Origin: Clostridium sp. CAG:678
Lineage (GTDB): Bacteria; Bacillota; Clostridia; Oscillospirales; Acutalibacteraceae
Reading direction: 5' to 3'
DNA length: 40,383 bases
Assembly (NCBI GenBank): GCA_000431535.1
Contig: HF991805.1
Span: 1-40,383, forward strand
The notes beneath the pieces were generated by a model, which saw only the letters and a program-made list of their open reading frames with translations, made no database searches and was not told the origin of the DNA. A program made the position numbers and the translations under genes. The stretch's first letter is position 1; each line of letters starts with the position of its first letter. Shown piece after piece: positions 14,338-22,524 of this stretch.

Positions 14338-17300
14338 ATGAGCACTAAATTTCAACTGAGCAAAAAGGCGCTCAGCCTTTTGCTTTCTCTTTTGGTTATC
14401 GTTTCGGCGGTGCTTCCGGGTATGTCAGCACTTGCCGCAACGGTTGAAAAATGCGAATTAAACATCCGCACAAGTTCAAAGTATGAATATATGAACAACT
14501 GGGCGTATCCGAACAGAAGAAACGGCATTCACCTTGCGACCGTGGCAACAGGTTCACATAAAGGCGAAGTAGCCTATTGTATTGAATTCGGCAAGGATAT
14601 GGGTGATGACGGTCAGGAAGAAACCGTTATGGACATTGAAGATGTACCCGCATGGGAAGCGCTTAATGCCACACAGAAAGCGGGCATCACATATGCCACT
14701 ATCTACGGTTACCCGAATTTCAATTACGGCGTATCAAACGAGGCAGCGCAGGTCGCTACGCAGTTTGTTGTATGGGAATATTCACAGGGCTACCGTACTT
14801 CAGCGGACGGAAACAATCCGACTGCAGGACTGAACGGAACGAGTTCAAAGATCGAGAACGCCATAGAAGCGGCAGGCTTTGATGTCCGCCGTCAGTATTA
14901 TTCGTCCGGCGTTGTGCCGTATGACGATGTTATGACGGCATACAAGGGCATCCTTAACGGTATCAAGACGCACAGAACCGTACCGAGTTTCAACTCAGAT
15001 ACGCTTGAACTCAAGTGGAACGATGCAAACAACCGTTATGAAGCAAAGGTAACGGATTCAAATAGTGTTCTTGCGAATTTTGCATTGACAACATCTAACT
15101 CAAATTTGAAGTTCTCAAAATCCGGCAATACGCTTACTGTTTATTCAACGGCAGTTATCAATTCCGCAGCAACAGTTACAATGACTAAGACTTGTACTAC
15201 GGTTGGCGCTGACATCGGTTTTGTTCCTGCCGATCAGGACGAGAATCAGTCTCTTGTAGGCAGGCTTACCGACCCCGTAACCGCATCGTTCAAAGTCAAA
15301 ACGGCAACAGGCAACGCAAGGATCGTGAAAACATCCGAGGACGGCGAAGTTGAGGGTATCAAGTTCACCCTTACAGGCAACGGACTGACTTACACAGGTG
15401 TGACCGACTCAAAAGGGGTATTCCTTAAATCCAACATTCCTGCCGGAACTTACACGGTCACTGAGGAATCTATTGACAAATATGTGCCGCAAAAGTCTCA
15501 GACAGTCACCGTTCGAGGCGGAGAGACCGCTACCGTGAATTTTGATAATATCCTTAAAAAGTTCAAAGTTAAGGTCGTAAAAACAGATATTGAAACAGGA
15601 ACGGCACAGGGCGACGCGTCGCTTGCCGGAGCTAAATACGGACTCTTTAAGGGCGATGAACTCGTAGACACCTATGTCACCGACTCAAACGCATCTTTTG
15701 TAACAGACTACTATGTCTGCGACACGGACTGGACGCTGAAAGAACTCGAATCAAGCGAGGGCTATCTCGTAAACAGCACGGTATACAAGGTCGGCGCTGA
15801 TCCTAAGTTATACACCGTTGAGTTTAATACAACAGAAAACAATGTGACCGAGGAAATCATCAAAGGTAACATTGCCATCATCAAGCACACCGATGACGGC
15901 AGCACGCAGATCGAAACGCCGGAAAAAGGCGCTGAATTCCAGATCTATCTCAAATCCGCAGGCTCGTTTGTGAATGCAGATGAGGACGAAAGGGATACCA
16001 TTGTCTGTGATGAGGACGGTTTCGCAAGTTCAAAACTTCTGCCCTACGGCGTATATACCGTTCATCAGACCAAAGGCTGGGACGGCAGAGAGATGATCAA
16101 GGACTTTGATGTGTTCATCAATGAGGAAGGCAAGACATACAAGTTCTTAATCAACAACTCTAACTTTGAAAGTTATGTAAAGGTAGTCAAACTTGACGCC
16201 GAAACAGGCAAACAGATCCCCTACGCAGGGGCAGGCTTTGAGATCTATGACAGCGAAGGTCACCGCATTTCAATGCAGTTCACTTACCCCGAAGTCACGG
16301 AGATCCACACATTCTACACCAACAGCGAGGGATATTTAATCACACCCGAAACACTGCCTTACGGTGATTACACACTTGTTGAAGTGCAGGCGCCATACGA
16401 ATATGTACTCGACAGCACACCGATCCCGTTCACGATCTCACAGGAAAACAGTTCCACGGACACAGGCGTGACCGTTGTAAAAGTCAAGGCACAGGATATG
16501 CCGCAGAAAGGCGTTATCGAGATCGGGAAAACAGGTGAAGTATTCGCTTCGGTCGGTATGCTCGGAGGCGGTTATGTCGATGAGAACGGAAATGAAATTG
16601 AATTTCCGATAACCTACTCACCGATCTACGAAACACAGGGGCTGCCCGGTACAGTCTTTCAGATCTATGCTGCCGAGGACATTGTAACAGGGAACGGAAC
16701 AGTCAGAGCCTATCAGGGTGAACTTGTTGACGAGATCACCACAGATGAAACAGGCTACGCAAAATCAAAGGAACTCTATCTCGGCAAGTATACCGTGGTT
16801 GAAAAGACCGCATCAAACGGCTTCTACAATGCAAATGAACAGTACGATGTGGAACTGACCTATGCTGGTCAAAATGTCAGCATTACCTCAACAGAATTGT
16901 CACTCTATAACGAAAGACAGCGTGTAACCGTTTCTCTTTCCAAAGAACTCGAACAAAACGAGCACTTTGGCATCGGAATGAATGACGAGATAAAAAATGT
17001 TCAGTTCGGCATTTTTGCCGATGATGACATCACGGCAGCAGACAACTCCGTTATTCCCCAAGACGCTTTGATTGCCTATGCGAACTGCGATGAGAACGGA
17101 AACATCACCTTTAACTGTGAACTGCCCATAGGCTTTAAGTGGTACGCCAAGGAAATGGCTACTGATGCGCACTATGTACTGTCCGATGAAAAGTATGCGT
17201 TCAACACCGAATATCAGGGACAGGAAGTGCAGACCATCGAGATCACTGTCAATGACGGAGAGCCGATAGAAAACGAGCTGATCTACGGTACGGTCAAAGG

Positions 17301-18075
17301 TTTAAAGACAGACAGAGAAACAAGCAAGACCATTGAGGGCGCTTTGTTCGGTCTGTTTACAAGTGATGAAACCGAGTTCACAAAGGACAACGCTATCCTT
17401 ACCGCTGAATCGGATAAGGACGGTATCTTCACATTTGAGAATGTGCCGTTCGGCGAGTGGATGATCAAAGAACTTCAGCCGGCTGAAAACTATCTGCCGA
17501 GTGATGAGATCTATACGGTTACGATCTCTGCTGATGAGCAGGTAATCGAGATCAATGCAGTTAATGATATGATCCCCGAACTGAAAACCACCGCAACGAT
17601 AGACGGCGAAAAAGAGGTTGAGGTCAAAGACGAGATCACCATTAAGGATGTCGTTGAATACAAACACCTTGTTCCGGGCAAAGAGTACACCATCAAAGGC
17701 GTGCTGATGGATAAGGCAACTAACGAACCGTTTAAAGTTGACGGAAAAGAGATCACTTCCGAAGTGACTTTTGTACCCGAAAAACCGAACGGTGAGGTTA
17801 CAGTTTCCTTTACCTTTGGCGCAAGCGGAATCACACAGACCACGGAACTTGTTGTATTTGAAACGCTGTATCGTGAAGGTATAGAGATTGCAACACACGC
17901 TGACATTGAGGATAAAGGTCAGACCGTGACGATCACTGTGCCGGAACCCGAAACACCGTACACAGGTGACGACCGCAACTATGGGGTTTGGATCGGTCTC
18001 GGCGCTATCGCTCTCGGCGCGGCAGTATCAGCCATCGTGCTGAAGTTAAAATCAAAAAGGCAAGAGGATGAGTGA
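14338..18075 (+). CDS. Thioester/Cna-B/VaFE surface adhesin with sortase signal
   Basis: 1,245 residues. Signal peptide at 1-34 (ends ALAA). A thioester-type adhesion domain follows (about 37-310) with Cys81 in AYCIEFG and Gln142 in ATQFVVWEY, residues expected to form an internal thioester that can bond covalently to a target. Seven SpaA/Cna-B-like domains come next (for example VKVVKTDIETG, AIIKHTDDG, VKVVKLDAETGKQI, VKGLKTDRETSK), which commonly hold isopeptide crosslinks. Residues ~1080-1200 match a VaFE repeat (KDVVEYKHLVPGKEYTIKGVLMD). The C-terminus has a sorting signal: PYTGD, a hydrophobic stretch and KLKSKRQEDE. It is probably attached to the wall by the sortase B at 23079. Likely role: donor-recipient or host attachment. 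Confidence 0.88.
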   Translation: MSTKFQLSKKALSLLLSLLVIVSAVLPGMSALAATVEKCELNIRTSSKYEYMNNWAYPNRRNGIHLATVATGSHKGEVAYCIEFGKDMGDDGQEETVMDIEDVPAWEALNATQKAGITYATIYGYPNFNYGVSNEAAQVATQFVVWEYSQGYRTSADGNNPTAGLNGTSSKIENAIEAAGFDVRRQYYSSGVVPYDDVMTAYKGILNGIKTHRTVPSFNSDTLELKWNDANNRYEAKVTDSNSVLANFALTTSNSNLKFSKSGNTLTVYSTAVINSAATVTMTKTCTTVGADIGFVPADQDENQSLVGRLTDPVTASFKVKTATGNARIVKTSEDGEVEGIKFTLTGNGLTYTGVTDSKGVFLKSNIPAGTYTVTEESIDKYVPQKSQTVTVRGGETATVNFDNILKKFKVKVVKTDIETGTAQGDASLAGAKYGLFKGDELVDTYVTDSNASFVTDYYVCDTDWTLKELESSEGYLVNSTVYKVGADPKLYTVEFNTTENNVTEEIIKGNIAIIKHTDDGSTQIETPEKGAEFQIYLKSAGSFVNADEDERDTIVCDEDGFASSKLLPYGVYTVHQTKGWDGREMIKDFDVFINEEGKTYKFLINNSNFESYVKVVKLDAETGKQIPYAGAGFEIYDSEGHRISMQFTYPEVTEIHTFYTNSEGYLITPETLPYGDYTLVEVQAPYEYVLDSTPIPFTISQENSSTDTGVTVVKVKAQDMPQKGVIEIGKTGEVFASVGMLGGGYVDENGNEIEFPITYSPIYETQGLPGTVFQIYAAEDIVTGNGTVRAYQGELVDEITTDETGYAKSKELYLGKYTVVEKTASNGFYNANEQYDVELTYAGQNVSITSTELSLYNERQRVTVSLSKELEQNEHFGIGMNDEIKNVQFGIFADDDITAADNSVIPQDALIAYANCDENGNITFNCELPIGFKWYAKEMATDAHYVLSDEKYAFNTEYQGQEVQTIEITVNDGEPIENELIYGTVKGLKTDRETSKTIEGALFGLFTSDETEFTKDNAILTAESDKDGIFTFENVPFGEWMIKELQPAENYLPSDEIYTVTISADEQVIEINAVNDMIPELKTTATIDGEKEVEVKDEITIKDVVEYKHLVPGKEYTIKGVLMDKATNEPFKVDGKEITSEVTFVPEKPNGEVTVSFTFGASGITQTTELVVFETLYREGIEIATHADIEDKGQTVTITVPEPETPYTGDDRNYGVWIGLGAIALGAAVSAIVLKLKSKRQEDE

Positions 18076-18081
18076 TAAACC

Positions 18082-18453
18082 ATGATCAATGTATATATCT
18101 CTTCGCCCTTAAGCGGAAATATTAAGCGCAATCTGCGAAACGCGGTTGCGTTTGCGAGATATGTTTTTAAAGAATGCGGCGCGGCGCCTGTCGTGCCGCA
18201 TTTCTATGCCCAAGTCCTCAACGACAATGATCCTGCGGAAAGAAAACTCGCTCTGGAGGCGGATATGAGCCTTCTCTATCTCTGTCAGGAAGTTTGGGTG
18301 TTCGGAAATTACTGGACTGAGGGCATGAAAGAAGAGATCAAACGCGCACGCATTCTGAACATTCCCGTTAGGGTCTTCGGAAAGAAGAAGGTGCGCAAAA
18401 TATTGAGAAAATACGGAGGTTATAATGACAAGAGAAAAAAACAGATTTACTAA
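18082..18453 (+). CDS. DUF4406-like nucleoside deoxyribosyltransferase-fold protein
   Basis: 123 residues resembling DUF4406 and related proteins: opening INVYISSPLSGNIKRNLRNAVAFARYVF, then VPHFYAQVLNDNDPAERKLALEADM and VWVFGNYWTEGMKEEIKRARILNIPV. The fold is that of nucleoside 2-deoxyribosyltransferases; the Glu in the TEGMKEE segment is a candidate catalytic residue. Actual substrate is unknown. It starts seven bases after the adhesin stop and overlaps the next gene by 29 bases. Confidence 0.75.
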   Translation: MINVYISSPLSGNIKRNLRNAVAFARYVFKECGAAPVVPHFYAQVLNDNDPAERKLALEADMSLLYLCQEVWVFGNYWTEGMKEEIKRARILNIPVRVFGKKKVRKILRKYGGYNDKRKKQIY

Positions 18454-18778
18454 ACTGCAGTGGCTTGCCTTTGCCGCTGCTTTACTCATTTTCATTTTGT
18501 TTAGCGCCACCACAGTATATGCCGCCGGCGATGTTGCCGGCGCAATCGAGAACACATGGTCTGCGGCAAAATCACAGATAAAGACGGTGGTAAACAATGT
18601 TGTGTTCCCCGTAATCGATATGATCCTTGCGGTGCTGTTTTTCGTTAAGATCGGCACGGCGTATATGGACTACAGAAAGCACGGACAGTTTGAATTCACG
18701 GCGCCCGCGATCCTGTTCGCCTGCCTGATCTTCACGCTGACTGCTCCGCTGTATATCTGGGGTATTGTAGGGATGTAA
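18425..18778 (+). CDS. DUF3852 membrane protein, VirB2-like candidate
   Basis: 117 residues: an N-terminal signal-like helix ending TTVYAAGD (about 12-37), then two membrane helices (VVFPVIDMILAVLFFVKIGTAY and APAILFACLIFTLTAPLYIWGI). This matches the DUF3852 family of clostridial conjugative elements. Size and topology (cleaved signal, two helices, short loop) resemble VirB2/TrbC pilin-type subunits, which is my inferred role. GGAGG precedes ATG 18425, inside the end of the upstream gene. Confidence 0.75.
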   Translation: MTREKNRFTKLQWLAFAAALLIFILFSATTVYAAGDVAGAIENTWSAAKSQIKTVVNNVVFPVIDMILAVLFFVKIGTAYMDYRKHGQFEFTAPAILFACLIFTLTAPLYIWGIVGM

Positions 18779-18788
18779 CGAAAAACGC

Positions 18789-18816
18789 TGGACTTTTGTC
18801 TTTATTCGTATATACT
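18789..18816 (+). promoter_or_regulatory. TGGACT-type promoter, copy 2
   Basis: TGGACT (18789-18794), 16-base spacer, TATACT (18811-18816), directly after the DUF3852 gene and 22 bases before the first DUF6809-type gene. Confidence 0.55.
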
Positions 18817-18838
18817 GTGTGTCGGAAAGGGTGATTAT

Positions 18839-19108
18839 ATGAAATCCTTGATCGAGCAGTTGTATTATTTGAATGATACAACTCTTAAAACACACGAAAA
18901 GAGTTTCAAAGAATTAAGCAAGGAAATGAACTCCCTCCTGTTTGATGAGATCAGGCAGTTTCTGCCGCAGGAGCAAAAGAACTTGGTACTCAGAGCCGAA
19001 GAAATATATGATGCGATGCTTTCGGTAGAATCAGAAGCGGCATTCTGCAGAGGTTTCGACACGGCGGTAAAATTACTTTTGGAAGCAGTAACAAGGGATA
19101 CGGATTAA
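18839..19108 (+). CDS. DUF6809-type small protein, copy 1
   Basis: 89 residues, helical and acidic, with the family pattern IEQLYYLND near the start, a mid-region LPQEQKNLVLRAEEIYDAML and the conserved end ESEAAFCRGFDTAVKLLLEAV. I assign it to DUF6809 by this pattern. It is followed by two related genes and has its own TGGACT-type promoter. GGAAAGGGTG precedes ATG 18839. Function unknown; no membrane or catalytic motif. Confidence 0.7.
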   Translation: MKSLIEQLYYLNDTTLKTHEKSFKELSKEMNSLLFDEIRQFLPQEQKNLVLRAEEIYDAMLSVESEAAFCRGFDTAVKLLLEAVTRDTD

Positions 19109-19134
19109 CTGATTTATTTCTAACCGAATAATGC

Positions 19135-19163
19135 TGGACTTCAGCGCTCTTTCCCGATATGGT
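19135..19163 (+). promoter_or_regulatory. TGGACT-type promoter, copy 3
   Basis: TGGACT (19135-19140), 17-base spacer, TATGGT (19158-19163), 30 bases before the second DUF6809-type gene. The preceding bases ATGCTGGACTT match copy 2 (ACGCTGGACTT). Confidence 0.5.
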
Positions 19164-19193
19164 ATTGTTAATACATTTGAGAGAGGTGAAACC

Positions 19194-19514
19194 ATGAACA
19201 GTGAAAAATCGTCTGAACTCATCAAGGCTTTGTTTGAGGGATACTTTGCGCCTGTTGAAGTCATGACGCAGAACAACCCCGAATACGATGCGGCGGGTGA
19301 ATTCGTCAATGTAAGCGAAGAAAAACTTAGGAACACGTTTTCAGAAGAACAGGAAGAACTGTTTGAACAATTCCATGCCGATCTTCTTGCGCAGGAGGAC
19401 ACCCTGATCGTGAGAGCCTTCGGCTTGGGACTGAAAACGGAAATGCTGTTACAAAACGAGTTAAAGGACATACCGCTCGGAAACATCAGAGATCTGTTAA
19501 GACAGAAGGAGTAA
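19194..19514 (+). CDS. DUF6809-related protein, copy 2
   Basis: 106 residues. The family end is kept (LIVRAFGLGLKTEMLLQNEL) after a FSEEQEELFEQFHADLL segment, while the N-terminal third is extended (LIKALFEGYFAPVEVMTQNNPEY) compared with the neighbours. The start at ATG 19194 is fixed by GAGAGGTG; upstream in-frame codons overlap the promoter. It is a diverged paralogue of the proteins on both sides and has its own promoter. Confidence 0.65.
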   Translation: MNSEKSSELIKALFEGYFAPVEVMTQNNPEYDAAGEFVNVSEEKLRNTFSEEQEELFEQFHADLLAQEDTLIVRAFGLGLKTEMLLQNELKDIPLGNIRDLLRQKE

Positions 19515-19518
19515 CAAA

Positions 19519-19788
19519 ATGAGTTCAATAATCAGCAAACTAATCCATAATGAGGATTTTATAGAAAGCGCAACTGATCGTTCAGAAGAAAAAGAAGTAA
19601 AGGATCAGATCAAGGAATTGTCTGATAAACTGTTAGCAAATATGGATGACATCGCCAAGAATCAGTTTGATTACTACACATCACTGATGAACTTAAAGAA
19701 CAGTTTTGATGATGAAAAGGCTTTTTATTTAGGATTCAAATGCGCTGTGAAAATACTTTCCGAAGTATATGCGGACAAAAACGAATAA
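19519..19788 (+). CDS. DUF6809-type protein, copy 3
   Basis: 89 residues. Same layout as copy 1: an acidic helical first half, the central KNQFDYYTSLMNLKNSF and the closing DEKAFYLGFKCAVKILSEVY. It starts four bases after copy 2 and shares its transcript. A perfect terminator-type hairpin follows. Confidence 0.7.
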   Translation: MSSIISKLIHNEDFIESATDRSEEKEVKDQIKELSDKLLANMDDIAKNQFDYYTSLMNLKNSFDDEKAFYLGFKCAVKILSEVYADKNE

Positions 19789-19807
19789 ACAAGAATTAAA
19801 AAATGCG

Positions 19808-19836
19808 ATGACCGCCGGATATGTTTCGGCGGTCAT
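19808..19836 (+). terminator. Terminator-like hairpin abutting the VirB6-like gene
   Basis: ATGACCGCCG (19808-19817) pairs perfectly with CGGCGGTCAT (19827-19836). The T tract is weak (TTCCTTT), so it may be an attenuator or processing signal. The next ribosome binding site begins at 19844. Confidence 0.65.
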
Positions 19837-19856
19837 TTCCTTTGGAGGTGGTTCAA

Positions 19857-20783
19857 ATTTTCGATTGGCTTGGTGACATAATCTCGGGAATGGGCACAGC
19901 AATCAGCAACGCCTTTTCCACAGTTTCAGATACAATAATCGACGGTATTTTAAACAGGATCATTCAGTGGCTGTTTACCGTAATCTATGACGGAATAGCC
20001 GATTTTTTCACACTGATCAGCGGTATGGGCGTTGAGATATTTGACCTTGATTGGGTATCAGCAGTGGTAAAACTCTTTTCCCTCTTCGGCTGGGTGCTCT
20101 TTGTAGTCGGGCTGATCGTCTCCGCATTTGACCTTGCCGTTGAGTATCAGAACGGCAGGGCGAACGTGCAGAGCACGGCGCTCAACTGGATCAAGGGCTT
20201 TATGGCGGTATCGCTGTTTACGGTCACGCCCATAGAGCTGTATAAATTCTGCGTATCCCTGCAGAACACGCTGTCCGGCGACCTTACAAGGATATTCGCG
20301 TCTCAACAGGGAACAACGCTCGGAGAGGTAGCGATGTTTGCTTTGCAGTCCTACTTTAATCCGCAGGGCGCGTCAATGTCGATAGGGCTGTTTGAACTTG
20401 TCATGCTGATCGCGCTCGGATTCTGTGTATTCAAGATTTTCTTTGATAACATCAAGCGCGGCGGTATTCTGCTTATACAGATCGCAGTCGGCTCGCTATA
20501 TATGTTCTCCATACCGAGAGGATACGATGACGGGTTCAACCAGTGGATCAAACAGGTCATCGCGCTCTGTATCACGGCATTTCTTCAGACAACTCTACTG
20601 TTCCTTGGTCTGTTGACTTTCCCGAACAACATCCTGCTCGCCATCGGCATTATGATGGCAGCGGCGGAAGTGCCGAGAATCGCGCAGCAGTTCGGTCTGG
20701 ACACAAGCGTGAAAGTCAATGTGATGAGCGCAGTGCATATGGGCACATCGGCTGTTAATCTTGTAAAGGCTGTAGGAAAGTGA
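19857..20783 (+). CDS. VirB6/TrbL-like conjugation membrane protein
   Basis: About 308 residues with an amphipathic N-terminus (FDWLGDIISGMGTAISNAF) and at least five hydrophobic spans (around LFSLFGWVLFVVGLIVSAFDL, FMAVSLFTVTPIELY, LFELVMLIALGFCVFKIFF, ILLIQIAVGSLYMFSI, and ALCITAFLQTTLLFLGLLTF). This is the TrbL/VirB6-type channel component of Firmicutes conjugation systems. Start: GGAGG (19844-19848) is eight bases from ATT 19857, giving (M)FDWLGD, which fits the family. The only upstream ATG (19821) lies inside the terminator hairpin and an in-frame GTG overlaps the ribosome binding site, so an ATT start is most likely. Confidence 0.8.
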   Translation: MFDWLGDIISGMGTAISNAFSTVSDTIIDGILNRIIQWLFTVIYDGIADFFTLISGMGVEIFDLDWVSAVVKLFSLFGWVLFVVGLIVSAFDLAVEYQNGRANVQSTALNWIKGFMAVSLFTVTPIELYKFCVSLQNTLSGDLTRIFASQQGTTLGEVAMFALQSYFNPQGASMSIGLFELVMLIALGFCVFKIFFDNIKRGGILLIQIAVGSLYMFSIPRGYDDGFNQWIKQVIALCITAFLQTTLLFLGLLTFPNNILLAIGIMMAAAEVPRIAQQFGLDTSVKVNVMSAVHMGTSAVNLVKAVGK

Positions 20784-20793
20784 GGTGACTAAT

Positions 20794-21159
20794 ATGGGCG
20801 ATTTAACGAAGAATGACATTGAAGTGTGTGATCTTGAGATCAACGATGATGGTGACGGCATCAGCGCGTACCTTGAAACACTTTTCGATGTTGATGAAAA
20901 GTTCGGTACAAATGTAAACGATGACGATGACTCTTGGGTGAACTTTTATGCGGAATACTTCCCAGAAAGCGGCGAGTTAAAATGCACATATTTCGTGGAC
21001 AGAGCTAATGGCAGCGATGAACATGAATATGTCCCGTCAGCAAATGAAAAAAGCCTTATAATTTCAATGTTGGAAGAAGAATGCCAAAAAGAGTCAGGGT
21101 ACTCAATTAGCGAATTTCTCAATAGTTACACTGAGGAAAGTTCTTTGAGTCTTAGCTAA
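20794..21159 (+). CDS. Acidic conserved protein of unknown function
   Basis: 121 residues, strongly acidic with DDDDSW in the middle and a C-terminal segment (EYVPSANEKSLIISMLEEECQKESGYSISEFL) of a kind found in clostridial element proteins. Start ATG 20794 is set by GAGGTG. It follows the VirB6-like gene by ten bases. The end of the gene and the DNA after it become AT-rich. Function not recognised. Confidence 0.6.
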   Translation: MGDLTKNDIEVCDLEINDDGDGISAYLETLFDVDEKFGTNVNDDDDSWVNFYAEYFPESGELKCTYFVDRANGSDEHEYVPSANEKSLIISMLEEECQKESGYSISEFLNSYTEESSLSLS

Positions 21160-21282
21160 AATTAAATCTCCCTTTAGCAGTTCATTATCAACAAAAATAT
21201 TACTATAACTAATACTATTTGTAACATTGTTATAAGGCAAAAAGATCGCTCCTTTATACTTTTTTAAAAAAATATAAAAGAA

Positions 21283-21403
21283 AATGCGCACTTGTGCAAA
21301 GCCGAAAAACAAGGCTATGACTAATGAAACGGCAAATAACGAAGAGTGTTAATTGCCTTATAAGAGCGCATTCCTTTAACAGAAATCGGTATTTCATATT
21401 GTT
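21283..21403 (+). ncRNA. Candidate three-way-junction leader RNA with terminator-like hairpin
   Basis: In a 330-base gap, AATGCGC (21283-21289) pairs with GCGCATT (21366-21372) and encloses two hairpins: AGCC/GGCT (21300-21303 with 21313-21316) and GGCAA-TAAC/GTTA-TTGCC (21331-21340 with 21348-21357, one mismatch). A fourth hairpin GAAAT/ATTTC (21382-21395) is followed closely by a run of seven T. Junction plus downstream hairpin resembles a riboswitch or attenuator upstream of the gene at 21488. I could not assign it to a known class. Confidence 0.4.
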
Positions 21404-21487
21404 TTTTTATATACTATGTGATAGCATAATATATAATTATAAATAATATTATTATTGAAAATTGAATTGCATCAGGGAGGTCCTTCA

Positions 21488-21715
21488 ATGGGCATTTTTA
21501 GGAAAATGAAAGAAAAAAGAGATGCAAAGAAAAAAGCCGAATTAGAAGAATGCAAAAAAGAATTTGCTGAAATTCATATGCCGAGGATACTTTTCAGAAG
21601 AGCCATCAGGAACGCCGAAGAAAAAGGCGCCCCTATAATAATTGACGGCGTATGTTATAACTGGAACGGAAAGGTTTGGATATCAGACAAAACACCTAAC
21701 GCTTATCACCGATAA
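21488..21715 (+). CDS. Small basic hypothetical protein
   Basis: 75 residues; the first ~35 are highly charged (FRKMKEKRDAKKKAELEECKKEF, likely helical), the rest compact (ILFRRAIRNAEEKGAPIIIDGVCYNWNGKVWIS). GGGAGG precedes ATG 21488. It stands alone behind a structured leader, and a hairpin overlapping its stop ends the transcript. I do not recognise the family. Confidence 0.55.
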   Translation: MGIFRKMKEKRDAKKKAELEECKKEFAEIHMPRILFRRAIRNAEEKGAPIIIDGVCYNWNGKVWISDKTPNAYHR

Positions 21716-21729
21716 GCGTTATTATTTTG
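21698..21729 (+). terminator. Terminator overlapping the stop of the small basic gene
   Basis: AACGCTTATC (21698-21707) pairs perfectly with GATAAGCGTT (21711-21720), followed by ATTATTTTG. The left arm lies within the coding region. Confidence 0.75.
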
Positions 21730-21740
21730 CACAAAAATAA

Positions 21741-21766
21741 AAGCCCGGTATAAACCGAGCTTTTCG
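21741..21766. terminator. Bidirectional terminator between convergent genes
   Basis: AAGC-CGGT (21741-21749) pairs with ACCG-GCTT (21754-21762) around a one-base mismatch, with A-rich left and T-rich right flanks. It can serve the plus gene at 21488 and the minus regulator at 21771. Confidence 0.65.
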
Positions 21767-21770
21767 TGCT

Positions 21771-22154
21771 TCATTTGTCTGTATCGGAGGTAAGCGCGAT
21801 TATTTTTGTAAGGCACTCCTCTTTGTCCTTTTTGTCAAGTCTTAAGAGGGCTTCCAAGAATTTGGAGAAATAATAAAACACTTCGCCTTTAGCCGTGTCT
21901 GTCTCAAAGCCGTTTTCAAACAGTTCTGATATATCATCACTAAAACAGGTTAGGTATTTAATTGACGTATTAGTGAATTTTGACATTGAAAGTATGAACT
22001 CAATATCAGGAAAATATGTACCTTTCTCATATTCTTCGAATAGTTTAGGGTCAATTGCGCATTTATCCGCTATTTCTTGCACCGTCATATTTCGGTATTC
22101 TCTGGCTGCTTTGATTCTTGGACCGCATTCTCTTATATTTCCTTTATTATCCAT
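21771..22154 (-). CDS. XRE-family transcriptional regulator
   Basis: 127 residues on the opposite strand to its neighbours. Residues ~9-65 form a Cro/C1-type helix-turn-helix (GPRIKAAREYRNMTVQEIADKCAIDPKLFEEYEKGTYFPDIEFILSMSKF, cut here by description into recognition helix around residues 35-45). The C-terminal half is helical and unrecognised. It is transcribed divergently from the VirB3-like gene at 22246, so it may control the downstream transfer genes as well as itself. Confidence 0.8.
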   Translation of the reverse strand: MDNKGNIRECGPRIKAAREYRNMTVQEIADKCAIDPKLFEEYEKGTYFPDIEFILSMSKFTNTSIKYLTCFSDDISELFENGFETDTAKGEVFYYFSKFLEALLRLDKKDKEECLTKIIALTSDTDK

Positions 22155-22245
22155 ACATTAATCCTTCCCGGGATCTAATCCCTAAATATCTCTTAATTGT
22201 TGTTTAACATAAAAACAAAAAAATGTCAAATCAAGGAGGTATAAC

Positions 22246-22524
22246 TTGAACAAACAATTCATATATCCGCAGAACATGAGAGCGTCCGCAACACTGTGGC
22301 TGTGGTCTTTAAGGGACTTTGCCGTAATCGTCATTGCGGCGCTTTTTTCTGCATTGGTGCTTGCCACCACAAAACTGCTGATCCCCGCGGCGCTCACGGC
22401 GGCATATGCTCTGCTGAGTATCCGCAGTGATGAAACCACGGTGCTTGATTTTCTGAAATACGCGATCAGGTGCTTCATTTCCACTCAGCAATACTATGAA
22501 TGGAGGCTGAAAGATGAAAAATAA
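22246..22524 (+). CDS. PrgI/VirB3-like membrane protein
   Basis: 92 residues with two adjacent membrane helices (residues ~22-40 and 43-60, FAVIVIAALFSALVLATTKLLIPAALTAAYALL) flanked by soluble ends, ending DFLKYAIRCFISTQQYYEWRL. Size, topology and position just before the VirB4-associated genes fit a VirB3/PrgI-type subunit of the conjugation pore. Start is TTG 22246 (AAGGAGG upstream). It overlaps the next gene by 11 bases. Confidence 0.7.
   Translation: MNKQFIYPQNMRASATLWLWSLRDFAVIVIAALFSALVLATTKLLIPAALTAAYALLSIRSDETTVLDFLKYAIRCFISTQQYYEWRLKDEK

Noticed and set aside
21283-21372. c-di-GMP-I riboswitch
   Set aside because: Only the GCAAAGCC..GGC part is similar; the tetraloop hairpin and the second conserved arm are absent.
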